The notes below the pieces were generated by a model, which was not told the origin of the DNA, made no database searches, and saw nothing but the letters and a program-made list of their open reading frames with translations. From Chimonanthus salicifolius (Eukaryota > Streptophyta > Magnoliopsida > Laurales > Calycanthaceae): 64,000 nt of DNA. How positions within the stretch are numbered: position 1 is the first letter of the stretch; every line of letters begins with the position of its first letter. The stretch is taken from the NCBI GenBank assembly GCA_013350335.1, contig CM023538.1, positions 52,868,769-52,932,768 on the forward strand, written 5' to 3'. Of the stretch, positions 1 to 11,800 are shown in pieces. The position numbers were made by a program, and so were the translations under genes.

Positions 1-1549
1 AATATAACTTATAATAATATTATCTATTTTTTTATAAATTATTATCTTTAATTATAATTTAAAATGAACATCAAACTCTTTCAGAGTTTCGAGACTCTAT
101 CGAAATTTCGACAGAATCACCCCTTCAAACTAGGACATTTTGACAAATATGTTTCATAAAATTTTATTTTTATTTTTTATATTATATAGATTTAAGAAAA
201 AATATTAATTCTCATAAAATTGATAATAAGTCAGATTACTCCTGCTAATAGTTACCCCCCTTTGCCCTTGTTTGGTAATGGAGGAGTGAGGGTAAAAATT
301 CAAAATTTTACCCCTCTCCCTTCTTTTATGAATACCCATTGGAGCATGGGGGTTTTCATTAAACCCTTGCCCCTCTTTACCCTTCTTTACGTCTCTTTAC
401 CCCCCTTTTTCCTTCTTTGCACCTATGGAGCTAAAATATTTTAAAATATTTTTTAATTGATGAATATTATTTATTAATTATGTTTCATAAAATTTTATTT
501 TTTATATTATATGAATTTAATAAAAAAATGTTAATAAATTACCCTCCTTACCCCCTCTTTGCACCTATGGAGCAAAAATATTTTAAAATATTTTTATTGA
601 TGAATATTATTTAATAATTATATTTAATAATTTTTTTATTATATAAATTTAGTAAAAAAATATTAATTCGAATAAACCCTCTTTACCCTTCTTTACCTCT
701 CTAAATCCTCTTTACCCTTCTTTACCCATCTTTACCCTCCTTTACCCCTCTTTGCACCTATTACCCTTCTTTACCCCTCTAAACCCCCTTTACCCTTCTT
801 TGCATCTATTGTCACTATTTACCCCTCTTTACCCCCCTTTACCACTCTCTACACTTATTACCCTTCTTTACCCCTCTTTACTCCTCTGTGGACTAGTACC
901 CTTCTTTACTCCTCTAAACCATCTTTACCCTTCTTTACCCCTCTTTGCACCTATAGAGCAAAAATAATTTAAAATATTTTTTAATTGATGATTATTTAAT
1001 AATTATGTTTTATTATTTTTTATATTATATGAATTTAGTAAAATTATATATTCTAATAAAGTTGTTAATATATTACCCCACCTTCCCCCCCCCCCCTCCT
1101 CTCTGCATATGGAGCAAAAATATTTTAATTGATGAATATTATTTAGTAATCATGGTTTATTATTTTTATATTATATGAATTTAATAAAATTGTTAATATA
1201 TTACCCCTCTTTGCACATATGGAGCAAAAATATTTATAATGTTTTTTAAATAATGAATATTATTTAATAATTATGTTTTATAAATTTTTATTTTTATTTT
1301 TTTATTATATTGAATTTAATAAAAAAATATTAATTCTAATAAAATTATTAATATATCATATTACCCCTGTTTATAGTTACCAATCAAGATTTTTTACCTT
1401 TAGGGTCAGTTTTTACTTTACCACTGCAATTACCAAACAAGATAAGGGTAGCCCATATTCAAGAGTGACCCCTACTTAACTCCTACTTAAGGGTGACCCC
1501 TACATAGCGGTAACCCCTTTAAAATTTATCCCTCATCCAAACGCAGCCT
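1..1549. repeat. AT-rich MITE-like element, family A (right end)
   Basis: No gene is visible. The stretch alternates AT-rich blocks with pyrimidine blocks of the form CTTTACCCCTCT, densest at about 660-960. It ends at 1530-1549 with CCTCATCCAAACGCAGCC, the reverse complement of the start of the element at 6346 (GCGTTTGGATGAGGGG), so this looks like one terminal inverted end. The block at 95-140, containing TCGAAATTTCGA, is the reverse complement of sequence in the 43.5-44.6 kb array, so the two belong to one family. The left end lies outside the window. Superfamily is not determined; short ORFs here are translations of the repeat. Confidence 0.55.
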
Positions 1550-2551
1550 AAGAAAATCCATCTGAAGAAGATTTTCTTATAGCACTTTTATTTTAAATGT
1601 CCATGGACTTATCTATTTATTCAGTTATCATTATTGTTGTTAAAATCTTATAATACATAATTTATTTCTTACAATTTATATGATATGATAAGAGGAATGA
1701 TTTGTATCTATTAATAAATGTTACGATTTATATAAATAATAGAATATGAGATTATTAAGAGCGTAAAAGTATAAAACATTTTGTTTTAATGATTTTAAAA
1801 ACTCCAGTTGATGGACATTTAAGACATTTCAATTTTTTTTGAACAATTTTTTTTTTTCATTATTTACTTTTCATAGTGATTATATATACTTTTGAGAGTT
1901 GGAGCATTGAAATTTGAGCTCTAATGAACTAATTATAATATTCACTTTATATTGGAAAATATTGAAAAATTACTCATATTATTACATTTTAGATATATTT
2001 TATGTTATTTTATATATTAAATAATTTTTTTACGAAAAAACTTATAAATCATACAATTTACGATCCACGATTTGTAGTTCAAGATGTATAACGATTTTAC
2101 GATTCAATCTTCACAACATTGTTTGTCATCATCTACTTAGTGAAAACATTCACCAATATATCTTGTTATCAAAACAACTATGTCTCTATATATTTTTTAT
2201 TTTTTAGTACCATCATTATATATACTAATAGAAATGTCAAATAGAAGCTATACAAACTCATATTTAATGAAAACACCAAAATAAAAGATCTACAAACTCA
2301 TAAATTCTACGGTCTAAAAATTATTCATGCAGTGAAAGCATTTAAGCTTCCCTATGATCCGGACGATGATAAGAACTCCATATTTCAGGCCAGAGCTCAC
2401 ACTTCTATTTGATTTTTCAGCTCAAGATTATAGGAAAACAAGTTTGGATGTCTTGACCTTCCTTTTGTTCCCTAATTTCATCTGAAACACATAAATAGTG
2501 AGTGGCTTTGTTGCAGAGAAGAAGCCCATCACTGAATTGGGTGGTATATGA

Positions 2552-4026
2552 TCATCCTTGGGATCCATTGGCAATTGCAGCAGAGAGAGCAAGGAATCGT
2601 TTCAGGCATCTTTTGTAGACGAAAGGGCGCACTATATGGACCAAATGACCTGCTTTTTTAATGGCTTGCAACATGACTTTATCTCCCAATTGCCTGCAAT
2701 ATGTAATTTCTATTATAAATTTATTACTTATTGGAATCCGATCGCATAAATGGTTGCAAAAAGACAGATAGGTTATACAAAATAAAAGGGTTGAATTTGG
2801 GTGGACTGGACTGGGTTTTAATAAATCCAACTCAACCCATATGAAAACTTATTCAACCCGACTCGATGCAAATGAATTGTTGATCAGAATTACTCAACCC
2901 GACTCGACTCAAATTTTTTACCCGATTCAACCCGAGTGCTGGTCCGACCCAACTAGACATGAATTTCACCTCCAATTGCTACTATTTTATAACTTAGTAC
3001 ACTCGGGTCGAGTCAAGTTAGATCGGATCGGATATAGTTAATTTTAAATTTCTTAATCCAACCCAACCCGAATTTCATGAAAAAAAATTTCCAACCCAAC
3101 CCGACCCAAAATATATAAAAAATACATAACTCAAACCCATTGATTTCTCAGATTGAGTTTTGTGGGTTGGGTTTGCACCCCGACAAAATAATTTATCTTA
3201 ATAAACTATAAATCTCAACTCAATATAAATGTGTTAAAGAAATTATAGATGACTTTATGAATCAAAGAGTAACAATCACCCCATGGAGTAAGGCCGAGGA
3301 TAGGTATTACCCACTTTTGTCTATTGTGGTAGAGTTATTGGAACTATAAAATGATTTAGGCTTGATTGCATCCTATAAAAATCATCTTAATTAAATTAAT
3401 CATGTCATATTTTAAAAACTACTATATTTAAAACATTAAAAAATAATTTAAAGTGATTGAATTATTAGAAGTTTAAAAAATATAGCTTCATTTGTTTAGT
3501 AGTCTACATATTTAAATTAGTCTCTTTTAATATACCCATCAGTATCGCTAGGAATAGACTTAACTTGTTCACTATAATATATACATATATAAGTGGATAT
3601 TTACCTTCAATAATATCTTAACTAAGTGGTCTTGACCGTCATACCAACCCTAGAGTATTGGTTATATTCAACTTATTGTAGTTTTTCATAAAAAATAAAA
3701 TTACTTTAACATATTTAACTATTCTATCAAAGAAAAAAAAAAAAAAAAAGACCACTTAATCAAGATTTATAAACATACTCTTTCATATTTTTGGCCAGCT
3801 CTAGGTTGAAAACCTGATCTTTTTCACCCCACAGCAGTAGTATTGACTGCAAAAAAAAAAAGAAAAAAAAAATATTACAATAAGGAAATAAGACTATTTA
3901 CCCTTTTCTTTACCCATCAACACAACAAATTCATACCTGTGGAAAATGGGGAATGGAAGACTCTTCATTAGTTGACCTCAAAGCTTCAAGGAGTTCACTT
4001 CTTTCTTTCCTGTTTGTAAACATGAC
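2552..4026 (-). pseudogene. Truncated duplicate of alpha/beta-hydrolase gene (exons 2-4 only)
   Basis: Three exons match the intact gene at 8900-13127: exon 2 at 4026-3937 (90 nt, begins VMFTNRKERSELLE), exon 3 at 3846-3779 (68 nt, SILLLWGEKDQVFN) and exon 4 at 2693-2552 (142 nt, QLGDKVMLQAIKKAGH to a TGA). Exon lengths, phases and GT/AG sites are the same as in the intact copy. Exon 1, which carries the oxyanion HGF and the GFSYGG nucleophile, is absent: upstream sequence after the LTR remnant diverges. Asp and His of the triad remain, but the residue after HLVHI is Val here and Glu in the intact copy. There is no plausible start codon, so it cannot make a working hydrolase on its own. I infer a partial tandem duplication whose breakpoint fell in intron 1; fusion to a foreign upstream exon is possible but unsupported. 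Confidence 0.85.
2790..3190. repeat. Degenerate CCCGAC/GGGTCG-rich dispersed repeat
   Basis: Dense run of CAACCCGACTCGA-type words and their complements, lying in the intron between hydrolase exons 4 and 3. The same repeat is in the right copy at 9060-9420, so it predates the duplication. Related stretches are at 5995-6335 and 38930-39250. No coding potential; family unknown. Confidence 0.6.
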
Positions 4027-4067
4027 CTGCGAATCAATAGAAAGGCTGAGAATTAAAATTTCCTTAC

Positions 4068-4228
4068 GGTTTTTTTTTTCAATTTACGTGTGGTAAACCA
4101 CAAGATACTCAGCCTAAAACCTCAAGGGTGGACCCCTACCCGTAAGGCACACCAAGGTTAAGTCATGAGGGCTCGAACCAGTGACCTCCCGCTTCCTGAG
4201 GTGAGAGATAACCAACTGAGCCACTCCC
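4068..4228 (-). mobile_element. tRNA-derived SINE, copy 1
   Basis: Read on the minus strand it begins GGGAGTGGCTCAGTTGG (A-box-like), has a B-box GGTTCGAGCCC, a unique body, and ends in an A-run (seen as T-run at 4070-4079). It is flanked by near-identical ATTAAAATTTC-TTAC copies at 4052-4067 and 4229-4243, read as a target-site duplication. The right copy of the segmental duplication has only one such site and no insert, so this SINE arrived after the duplication. A second copy is at 42442-42596. Confidence 0.82.
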
Positions 4229-4875
4229 ATTAAAATTTCTTACTTTGATTCTTATTATTTTCATTTCTCTTCTTTTTTAAGAATCTTTTAATTTATTGAC
4301 TTATGCTTGAAATAAAATAAAAAAAGAAATAGAGTTATAATTTCTTAAAACTTATAGTGCCAAAAAATGGTATCAAAATAATACAATTAGTTTTTAGGTG
4401 ATTTTGACCACTAAAATTAAGTGACTATAAATTGAATTTTGAGATCGAATTTGCTTCACTTGTAACTCAAAAAATCTTAATTTTAAGTAGAAAAATATAT
4501 ATAAATTCTTTGCTCCCAGTCCATAAGGTCCATATTTGAGGATTTCAATGGCCAAATTTCACCCTAGGCACGTCACACTTGAACTTAATTATGTACCATA
4601 TCTAGTTTCACCATCAATACCAGAGCAATTTTAACTGATTCGGATGAATTTATAAACAAAGGCATCTTACAAGTTGCAATCTATGGAGGATAAGGATCTT
4701 GAAGAATTTAAAAATTCATTATAAATGGATATATTGTTGAAAATCGAGGGGGAAGGGAAATAGATCTAGTGTTGGACTACACTTGGGGTGGTGGCAAGTA
4801 GGGATTCTGTAGAAATTTTCCATTTTATTATATTTTAATTTTAATTTTATGCCATCAATTTTTAATTAGATCAAC

Positions 4876-5258
4876 TGTCACGTTTTCCTCAAAAGGTCTT
4901 TATCTGGCCAAGTTGTTTATTTGTAAGGCCCAACAGGCCAAGTTGTGTCTTATGTAAGCCCCAAGTATATGAGGATTTATTCTCTCAGGGTTTTTAGTTG
5001 GATGTTTTTCTGTGTGTGAGAAAAAAAAAACAGAGTGGAAAAAAAAAAAAAAAAAAAAGGCATAAGGTTAGACGGTTGGAAAATCCTTATAATAAGTTGC
5101 TCAAAATTCTTTATTGTGGAATGAGTATTCGCTCCGTGGATGTAGCCGTTACGGTAAACCATATAAAATCTTTGTGTCTCTTGTGTGATTGAATATGTGG
5201 TTGTTGATTGTGCTTGGTGTATTTTTGTGATTTATTTCTAACAATTGGTATTAGAGCC
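4876..5258 (+). mobile_element. Copia-type LTR remnant with primer-binding site (left copy)
   Basis: A segment of about 368 bp starts TGTCACG and ends TTTCTAACA at 5243, followed at 5246-5258 by TGGTATTAGAGCC, one base from the initiator-Met tRNA primer-binding sequence usual in plant Ty1/copia elements. The internal region is lost beyond about 5340. The same LTR is at 11862-12210 in the other copy, so it was in hydrolase intron 1 before duplication. Confidence 0.7.
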
Positions 5259-5259
5259 A

Positions 5260-5820
5260 TATCTCTAAGCAAACGTATGTGAACTCAGGGGATCTCCTAA
5301 CCCGAACAGGATGGCAACAACATTCTATTCCCCGGAGAGCCTCATTCGAAGGGGTTTGTTAGGGCAGCGAACGAGATCTCCCACGAGGACAGGATGGCCT
5401 GCATCGCTCTCTGTACCAGAGGCGCGAACGAATCCCACATTGAAAGTATAGAGAGATCTAGGAGTTTATGAAGGACTTGGGTCACTCCACTTAAAATACT
5501 AGTCTTTTGGACTGGAAGTCCAGATCCTAACACTTTTGACATTTTTTTAGTTTTGTCAAAAATTGACAAAATCGAAAAAAGTCAATATGACTGGTTGACT
5601 TAAGGTTCGAGATTCAAAAAATGAAGGCTTGCACCGATTAAGTATAAATTTAATAATTTGGAAAATATTGATCATAAGGATAGAAAATCCATAAAATGCT
5701 TCAACACACTCTAAACTCAAAAAGACTACTCTCTTAGTGTATGTAAATAAGAAGATTTGCACATGTTCTATCCAAAGATGAATCCGGTTTAAAAACAAAT
5801 GAAAAATTAGTGTCTATCAC
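5260..5820. other. Gene-free remnant of copia leader and unclassified sequence
   Basis: Up to about 5530 this matches the sequence after the LTR in the right copy (GAACGAGTC-CACATTG, GGATCACTTCAC-like words) and looks like retroelement leader. From 5560 to 5820 nothing recognisable is seen; the two minus-strand ORFs have no recognisable domain. Confidence 0.4.
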
Positions 5821-5994
5821 TGAATAAGTATGAGACCCCTTGTCATTGCATGAAGGAGTAAACGAATCAAAGTGGACGGAAAACATTCTATGAAGTGTCC
5901 TTTGGCCGGTGTATCGGTGCCTTCAATACTTGCATCCCTATTAATTGTAGACGAAATGACACCATCGATAGTAATTTGCAAGCTTTTTCATTGG

Positions 5995-6335
5995 GCTGCA
6001 ACTCAGGTTGGGTTCCTTAAAACCCAACTCGACTCGAGTTGATATTTATAGAATTCGACTTAACCCGACCAAAATTTTTGACCCGAACTTCTCAACCCAA
6101 ATTCTGACCCTATCCACATTTTGAACTCATTTTAGCCTAATTTTAGCTGGGTTGAGACGGATTGGGGTCTGATCGAGTTAACATATAAAATCTTCAACCC
6201 GACCCGACCCGAATTCTAGTGGGTTTTTTATCTTCTCAACCCGACCCGACTTGCTGACCCGAAATTCTTGACCCGACCCACATGATTTCTCGGGTCGGGT
6301 CATGCGGGTCAGGTCAAAACGTGGCGAGTTGCACC
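5995..6335. repeat. CCCGAC-rich dispersed repeat
   Basis: Repeated AACCCGACCCGACC words and the complementary TCGGGTCGGGTCA near 6290. Same degenerate family as 2790-3190 and 38930-39250, here outside the duplicated segment. No gene. Confidence 0.55.
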
Positions 6336-6345
6336 CCTACTTTTT

Positions 6346-7045
6346 CACTAAGGTTGCGTTTGGATGAGGGGTAAATTTTAAAGGAGTTACCCTTGAGTAG
6401 GGGTCACCCTTAAACAGGGGTTACCCTTATCTTGTTTGGTAATTTTAGTGGTAACATAGGAACTGACCCGAAGGGTAAAAAATCTTATTTAGTAAGTATA
6501 AACAGGGGTAACCTGATAGATTAATAATTTTATTAGAATTAATATTTTTTATTAAATTCAATATAATAAAAAAATAAAAATAAAATTTTATAAAACATAA
6601 TTATTAAATAATATTCATCAATTACAAAATATTTTAAATATTTTTACTCCATAGGTAGAAAGTGGGTAAAGAGGGGTAATATATTAACAACTTTATTAGA
6701 ATAGATAATTTTATTAAATTCATATAATATAAAAAATAATAAAACATAATTATTAAATAATATTCATCAATTAAAAAATATTTTAAAATATTTTTGCTCC
6801 ATATGTGCAAAGTGGGTAAAGAGGGGTAATATATTAACAACTTTATTAGAATAGATAATTTTATTAAATTCATATAATATAAAAATAATAAAACATAATT
6901 ATTAAATAATATTCATCAATTAAAAAATATTTTAAAATATTTTTGCTCTATAGGTGCAAAGAGGGGTAAAGAAGGGTAAATATGGTTTAAAGGCGCAAAT
7001 ATGGTTTAAAGGGGTAAAGATGGTTTAAAAGGGTAAAGATGGTTT
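6346..7045. repeat. Family A element, left end in opposite orientation
   Basis: Begins GCGTTTGGATGAGGGG at about 6354, the inverse of the end at 1549, followed by sequence that mirrors 1350-1549. Then come three AT-rich units of about 120-180 bp, each with TTTTGCTCCATATGTGCAAA and GGGTAAAGAGGGG. Near 6960-7045 it decays into GGTTTAAAGGGGTAAAGAT repeats. The ORFs are repeat translations. Confidence 0.5.
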
Positions 7046-7054
7046 GTTGGGGAA

Positions 7055-7925
7055 AATAATAGAGAAATTGTTTTGGTGAGCGATCCTCGCACGGGCGTTT
7101 TGTATTTAGAGATATGGATTTTAAACGATCTCCATTTTACCCTTCAACTGCCGTACCAGAAGTAGAAGAAGATAAAGAGTTGGATTGCTAACTGGATCCC
7201 TTAATGCCCTCGGGAGCCGAATGTAGGAATGTCCAAAATCAGATCATCAACCGGATCCCTTAATGGCAAGTTGGCGAGCTGAATACAGGAATGTTCAAAA
7301 TCGGATCACCAACCGGATCATTTAATGGCAAATTGGCTCGTCGAAATTCATGAATAGTGCAATTCGGCTCTCGAAAATTTCAAATCGGCTCACCGAAATT
7401 CATGAATAGTGCAATTCGGTTCTCCGAAATTTCAAATCGGCTTACCGAAATTCACATGAACAGTAAAAATCAGCCCATTGAAATTCTAGACATTCCTGTG
7501 TTCGGCTCGCCGAGGGCCATTAAGGGATCCGGTTGGTGATCTGATTTTGAACATTCCTGTATTCGGCTCGTCGAGGTCCATTAAGGGATTCGGTTGGTGA
7601 TCTGATTTTGGACATTCGGTGAATTCGGCTCGCCGAGGGCCATTAAGGGATTCGGTTGGTGATCCGATTTTGGACATTCCGGTATTCGGCTCACCGAAGG
7701 CCATTAAGGAATCTGGTTGGTGATCCGATTTTAGACATTCCAGTATTCGGGGAATTCGGCTCGCCGATGGCCATTAAGGGATCCGTTTCGGTGATTCGAT
7801 TCTCGACATTCTTATCTTTTTACGGTACGGCCGGTGAAGGGTACAATCGAGATCGATTAAAATTCGTGTCTCTAGACACAAAATGCCCGTGGGAGGGTTT
7901 CTCGCCAATTGTTTTTTATAATAAA
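7055..7925. mobile_element. TIR element with an inverted minisatellite
   Basis: The two ends are imperfect inverted repeats of about 100 bp: the left has GGTGAGCG, GCACGGGCGTTTTGTATT, TACCCTTCAACTGCCGTACC; the right has the complements (GGCCGGTGAAGGGTA, ACAAAATGCCCGTGGGAGG, CTCGCCAATTG). Inside, a unit of about 75-85 bp containing GGCCATTAAGGGAT, GGTTGGTGATC and GATTTTGGACATTC occurs about four times at 7490-7800 and in inverse orientation about twice at 7170-7340. ATAATA-A lies on both sides and may be a target duplication. This fits a non-autonomous MULE or foldback-like element. The ORFs only translate the repeat. Confidence 0.6.
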
Positions 7926-8899
7926 GAAGATGGACTTATCAATTGATTCACTTGTTATCATTGTTGTTAAAATCTTATAATACACGTTTTGTATATCATA
8001 ATTTATACGATATGATAAGAGGAACGATTCATATCTATTAACAAATTTTAGAATTCGTAAAAATAACAAAATTATGGGGTTATTAGGAGTGTGAAAATAT
8101 GAAACATTTTCTTTTAATGGTTTTTAAGGCTGGAGTTGATGAACATTTAAGACCTTTCAATTTTTTAGGAGTTTTTTAATTCATTATTTACTTTTCACAC
8201 TATAGTTGGATTATATACTTGTCTTATACTTTTGGGAGTTGGAGCATTGAAATTTGAACTCGAATGAACTAATTATATAATATTCACTTTATATTAAAAG
8301 AAAATTGGAGAATTGATCATATTATTACATTTTAGATATATTTTATATTATTTCAGATATTAAATATTTTTGAAGGAAAACACTTATGAATCTTACGATT
8401 TTACAATTTACGATACATAATTTGCCGTTTAAGATAAATAACAATTTTACGATTCGATTTTCATAGCATTGCTTGTCATCATCTAATTAGTGAAAAGATA
8501 CATCAATATCTTTTATTATCAAAACACCAATGTCCCTATCTATTTTCTATTTTTAAGTACGATCATTATATATACTAATAGAAATGCCAAAGTAGAACCT
8601 CTACATACTCATATACAATGGAAACACCAACATAAGAGATCTACCTATAAATTCTACAGTCTAATAATTATTCAAGCAGTGAAAACATTGAAGCTTCCCT
8701 ACGATCTGGACGATCGTAAGAACTCTATATTTCAGGCGAGAGCTCACACTTTTATCAGATTTTTCTGCTCAAGATGTTTTAACATATTTATTGTGCTGCA
8801 TGATACTAGGAAAACAAGTTTGGATGTCTCGAACTTCCTTTGTTCCGTAATTTCATGTGAAACACATAAACAGTGAGTGGCTTTGTTGCAGAGATGAGA

Positions 8900-11800
8900 T
8901 CATCCTTGGGATCCATTGGCAATTGAAGTAGAGAGAGCAAGGAATCGTTTCAGGCATCTTTTGTAGACGAAAGGGCGCTCTATATGGACCAAATGACCTG
9001 CTTTTTTAATGGCTTGCAACATGACTTTATCTCCCAATTGCCTGCAGTATGTAATTTCAATAAATCTAATCTAACTCATATGAAAACTTATTGAACCCGA
9101 CTTAACCAAACAAATTGTTGAATAGAAGTACTCAACCCGACTCGATCTGAATTTCTGACCCGACTTAACCTGAGTGCTGGCCCAACCCAACCCGACCTGA
9201 GTTTCACCCCTAATTGTTATTGTTTTATAACTTGGTGCACTCGAGTCAAGTTAGGTTACATCGGTCAGGTATGATCAATTTTAAATTACTCAACTAAACT
9301 CGAGCTGAATTTCATACGGGTTTTTTTTCCAACCCGACCCGATCCAAAATATATAAATACATACAACGCAAACCCACTGATTTCTCGAATCGAGTTATGT
9401 GGGACGGGTTTTCACCCCGACAAAATAATTTATCTCAATCAACAATAAATCTCAACTCAAGATAAACGAGTTCAAAAGAAATTGTAGATAACTATATGAA
9501 TCAAAGAGTAACAATCACCCCATGGAGTAAGGCCGAGGGTAGGTATTTGTTCTGCAAAATTGGTTTCAAACAACGAAAGCAATCAAACACAAAATCAAAA
9601 TTCTAAAAAAAAAAAGAATTTATATTCAGGACCTGGCAGCCAATATCCAACAGTATTACCCACCTTTGTCTATTGTGGTAGAGTTATTGGAACTATAAAA
9701 TGATCTAGGCTTGATTTGTGCAGCTTATAAAAATCATCTTAATTAAATTAATTATTTCATATTTAAAAAACCACTATATTTTAGACATTAAAAAATAATT
9801 TAAAGTGATTGAATTATTAGAAGATTAAAAAACATAGTTTTTTTTATTAAATTAAAGTGATCTTTTGTAGTCTACAAATTCAAATTAGTCCTTTTAATAT
9901 ATCCATCATTATTGACAGGAATAGACTTAACTTGTTCACTATAATATATACATATATAAGTAAATATTTACCTTCAATAATATCTTAGCTAGTGGTTAAT
10001 TGTTGGACCTTATGGCTACCATTTGCTGATAATTTAGATGTATTAGGATAAAAATGTTTTCATTACTTTACTTCCATTCTTCCTTGCATTTTAGTTATAT
10101 AAATAATGTTTCTCTGAAGATGTAAATGTACAAAATCTATTTATAGCTAAGGAAGTCTCATTAGGTTTTGAATATCAATATATTGGCTCATTAATTTTTC
10201 TTTAATTTAAGAATTATATAAAAGTTTGTAACGTTCAATACTCCGGTTGATACTGAGGGGGTCATGGCTTTTGTGAGCCCTAGGTTGCATTTGGCTGAGT
10301 AAATTTTGCAGGGGTTACTCGGAGTTACCTTTGACCAAGTTTACCCCAGTTAATATAGTCATAGGTGGTCTATAGGAAAAGGGGCGCCATTTTATAAACT
10401 TGAAGTACTACAGAAAAATCTACATCTCATTTTTAAATCGATGGCAGGTATCTATGTCATTTATATTATATAGATGCTACTACATTTTTTAAGTTTTTTT
10501 TTTTAATATCGGTATCTGCATCCCATATTTGAGGTGAGACTAATTTCACGAGTATATATAAATCTCTTAATCCACACACACTGGTTAAGTAACGAAGAGT
10601 TCTATGGAGAGTAACCTAAAGGAGTTGAGCATGAATCAAATTCGAGACCTTGATTGATGAGACAGATGTCTAAACCGTCATAACAACCCTAGAGTATTGG
10701 TTATATTCAAGTGATTGTAGTTTTTCAAAAAAGTAAAATTACTTTAATATATTTAATCTATTAAAGAAAAATAAATAAAAATAAGACCACTTAATCAAGA
10801 TTTATGAACATACTCTTTCATATTTTTGGCCAGCTCTATGTTGAAAACCTGATCTTTTTCACCCCACAGCAGAAGTATTGACTGCAAAGAAAGAAAAATA
10901 TATACATAAGGAAATAAGACTATTTACCCTTTTCTTTACCCATGAACACCACAAATTCATACCTGTGGAAAATGGGGAATGGAAGACTCTTCATTAGTTG
11001 ACCTCAAAGCTTCAAGCAGTTCACTTCTTTCTTTCCTGTTTGTAAACATGACCTGCGTACCAATAGAAAGGCCTAGAACTAAAATTTCTTACTTTGATTC
11101 TTATTATTTTCATTTCTCTTGTTTTTTAAGTATCTTTTAATTTATTGACTTATGCTTGAAGTGAAAAAAAAAAAATTATAATTTCTTAAAACTTATAGTG
11201 CCAAAAAGTGGTATCAAAATAATGCAATTAGTTTTTAGACGACTTTGACCACTAAAATTAAGTGATTATAAATTAAATTTTGAGATAAAATTTGCTTCAC
11301 TTATAACTCACCAAATCTAATTTCAATATCTACCATTAGTTTTAAGTAGAAAAATATATATAAATTCTTTGGGCCCAGTCTATGAGGTCCATATATGAGG
11401 ATTTCAATGACCAAATTTCACCCTAGGCCCACTGCACTTAAACTTAATTATGTACGGTATCTAGTTTCACCATCAATACCTGAGCAATTTTAACTGATTC
11501 GGATGAATTTATAAACAAATGAATCTTACAAGTTACAACCTATGGAGGATAAGGATCTTGAAGAATTTGAAATTCATTATAAATGGATATATTGTGGAAA
11601 ATCGAGGGGAGCACAGTATGTAAGGGGTTTTTAAAAAATTCCATTTTACACAAAAATATGAAATAAATATTTATATAAAATATTTTATGTAGAACTGATG
11701 TGCAATTCACAAAGATATTATACTCTTTTACTAGAGAAGGGAAATAGGTCTGTTGTTGGACTACACTTGGGGTGGATGCAAGTAGGGATTCTGTAGAAAT

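Larger units (their letters stand above)
1590..5540. repeat. Left copy of a ~4-kb segmental duplication
   Basis: The sequence from about 1600 (TTGTTGTTAAAATCTTATAA) to about 5530 re-aligns in the same orientation with 7930-12430. Shared content in order: hydrolase exon 4, a CCCGAC-rich intron, exons 3 and 2, then intron 1 with a copia LTR and primer-binding site. Differences: this copy has a SINE at 4068-4228, keeps 2711-2820 (missing from the other copy), and lacks the 105-bp insert at 9548 and the block at about 10003-10665. Similarity stops just before the position corresponding to exon 1 of the intact gene. Confidence 0.85.

Noticed and set aside
4141..4230. tRNA-like sequence with A-box and B-box
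   Set aside because: It lacks a foldable full cloverleaf, continues into a unique body with an A-tail and has a target duplication, so it is a SINE head and not a tRNA gene.
7486..7946. ORFs with repeated FWTFRYS or EPNTGM phrases
   Set aside because: Translations of the minisatellite in the TIR element on both strands.
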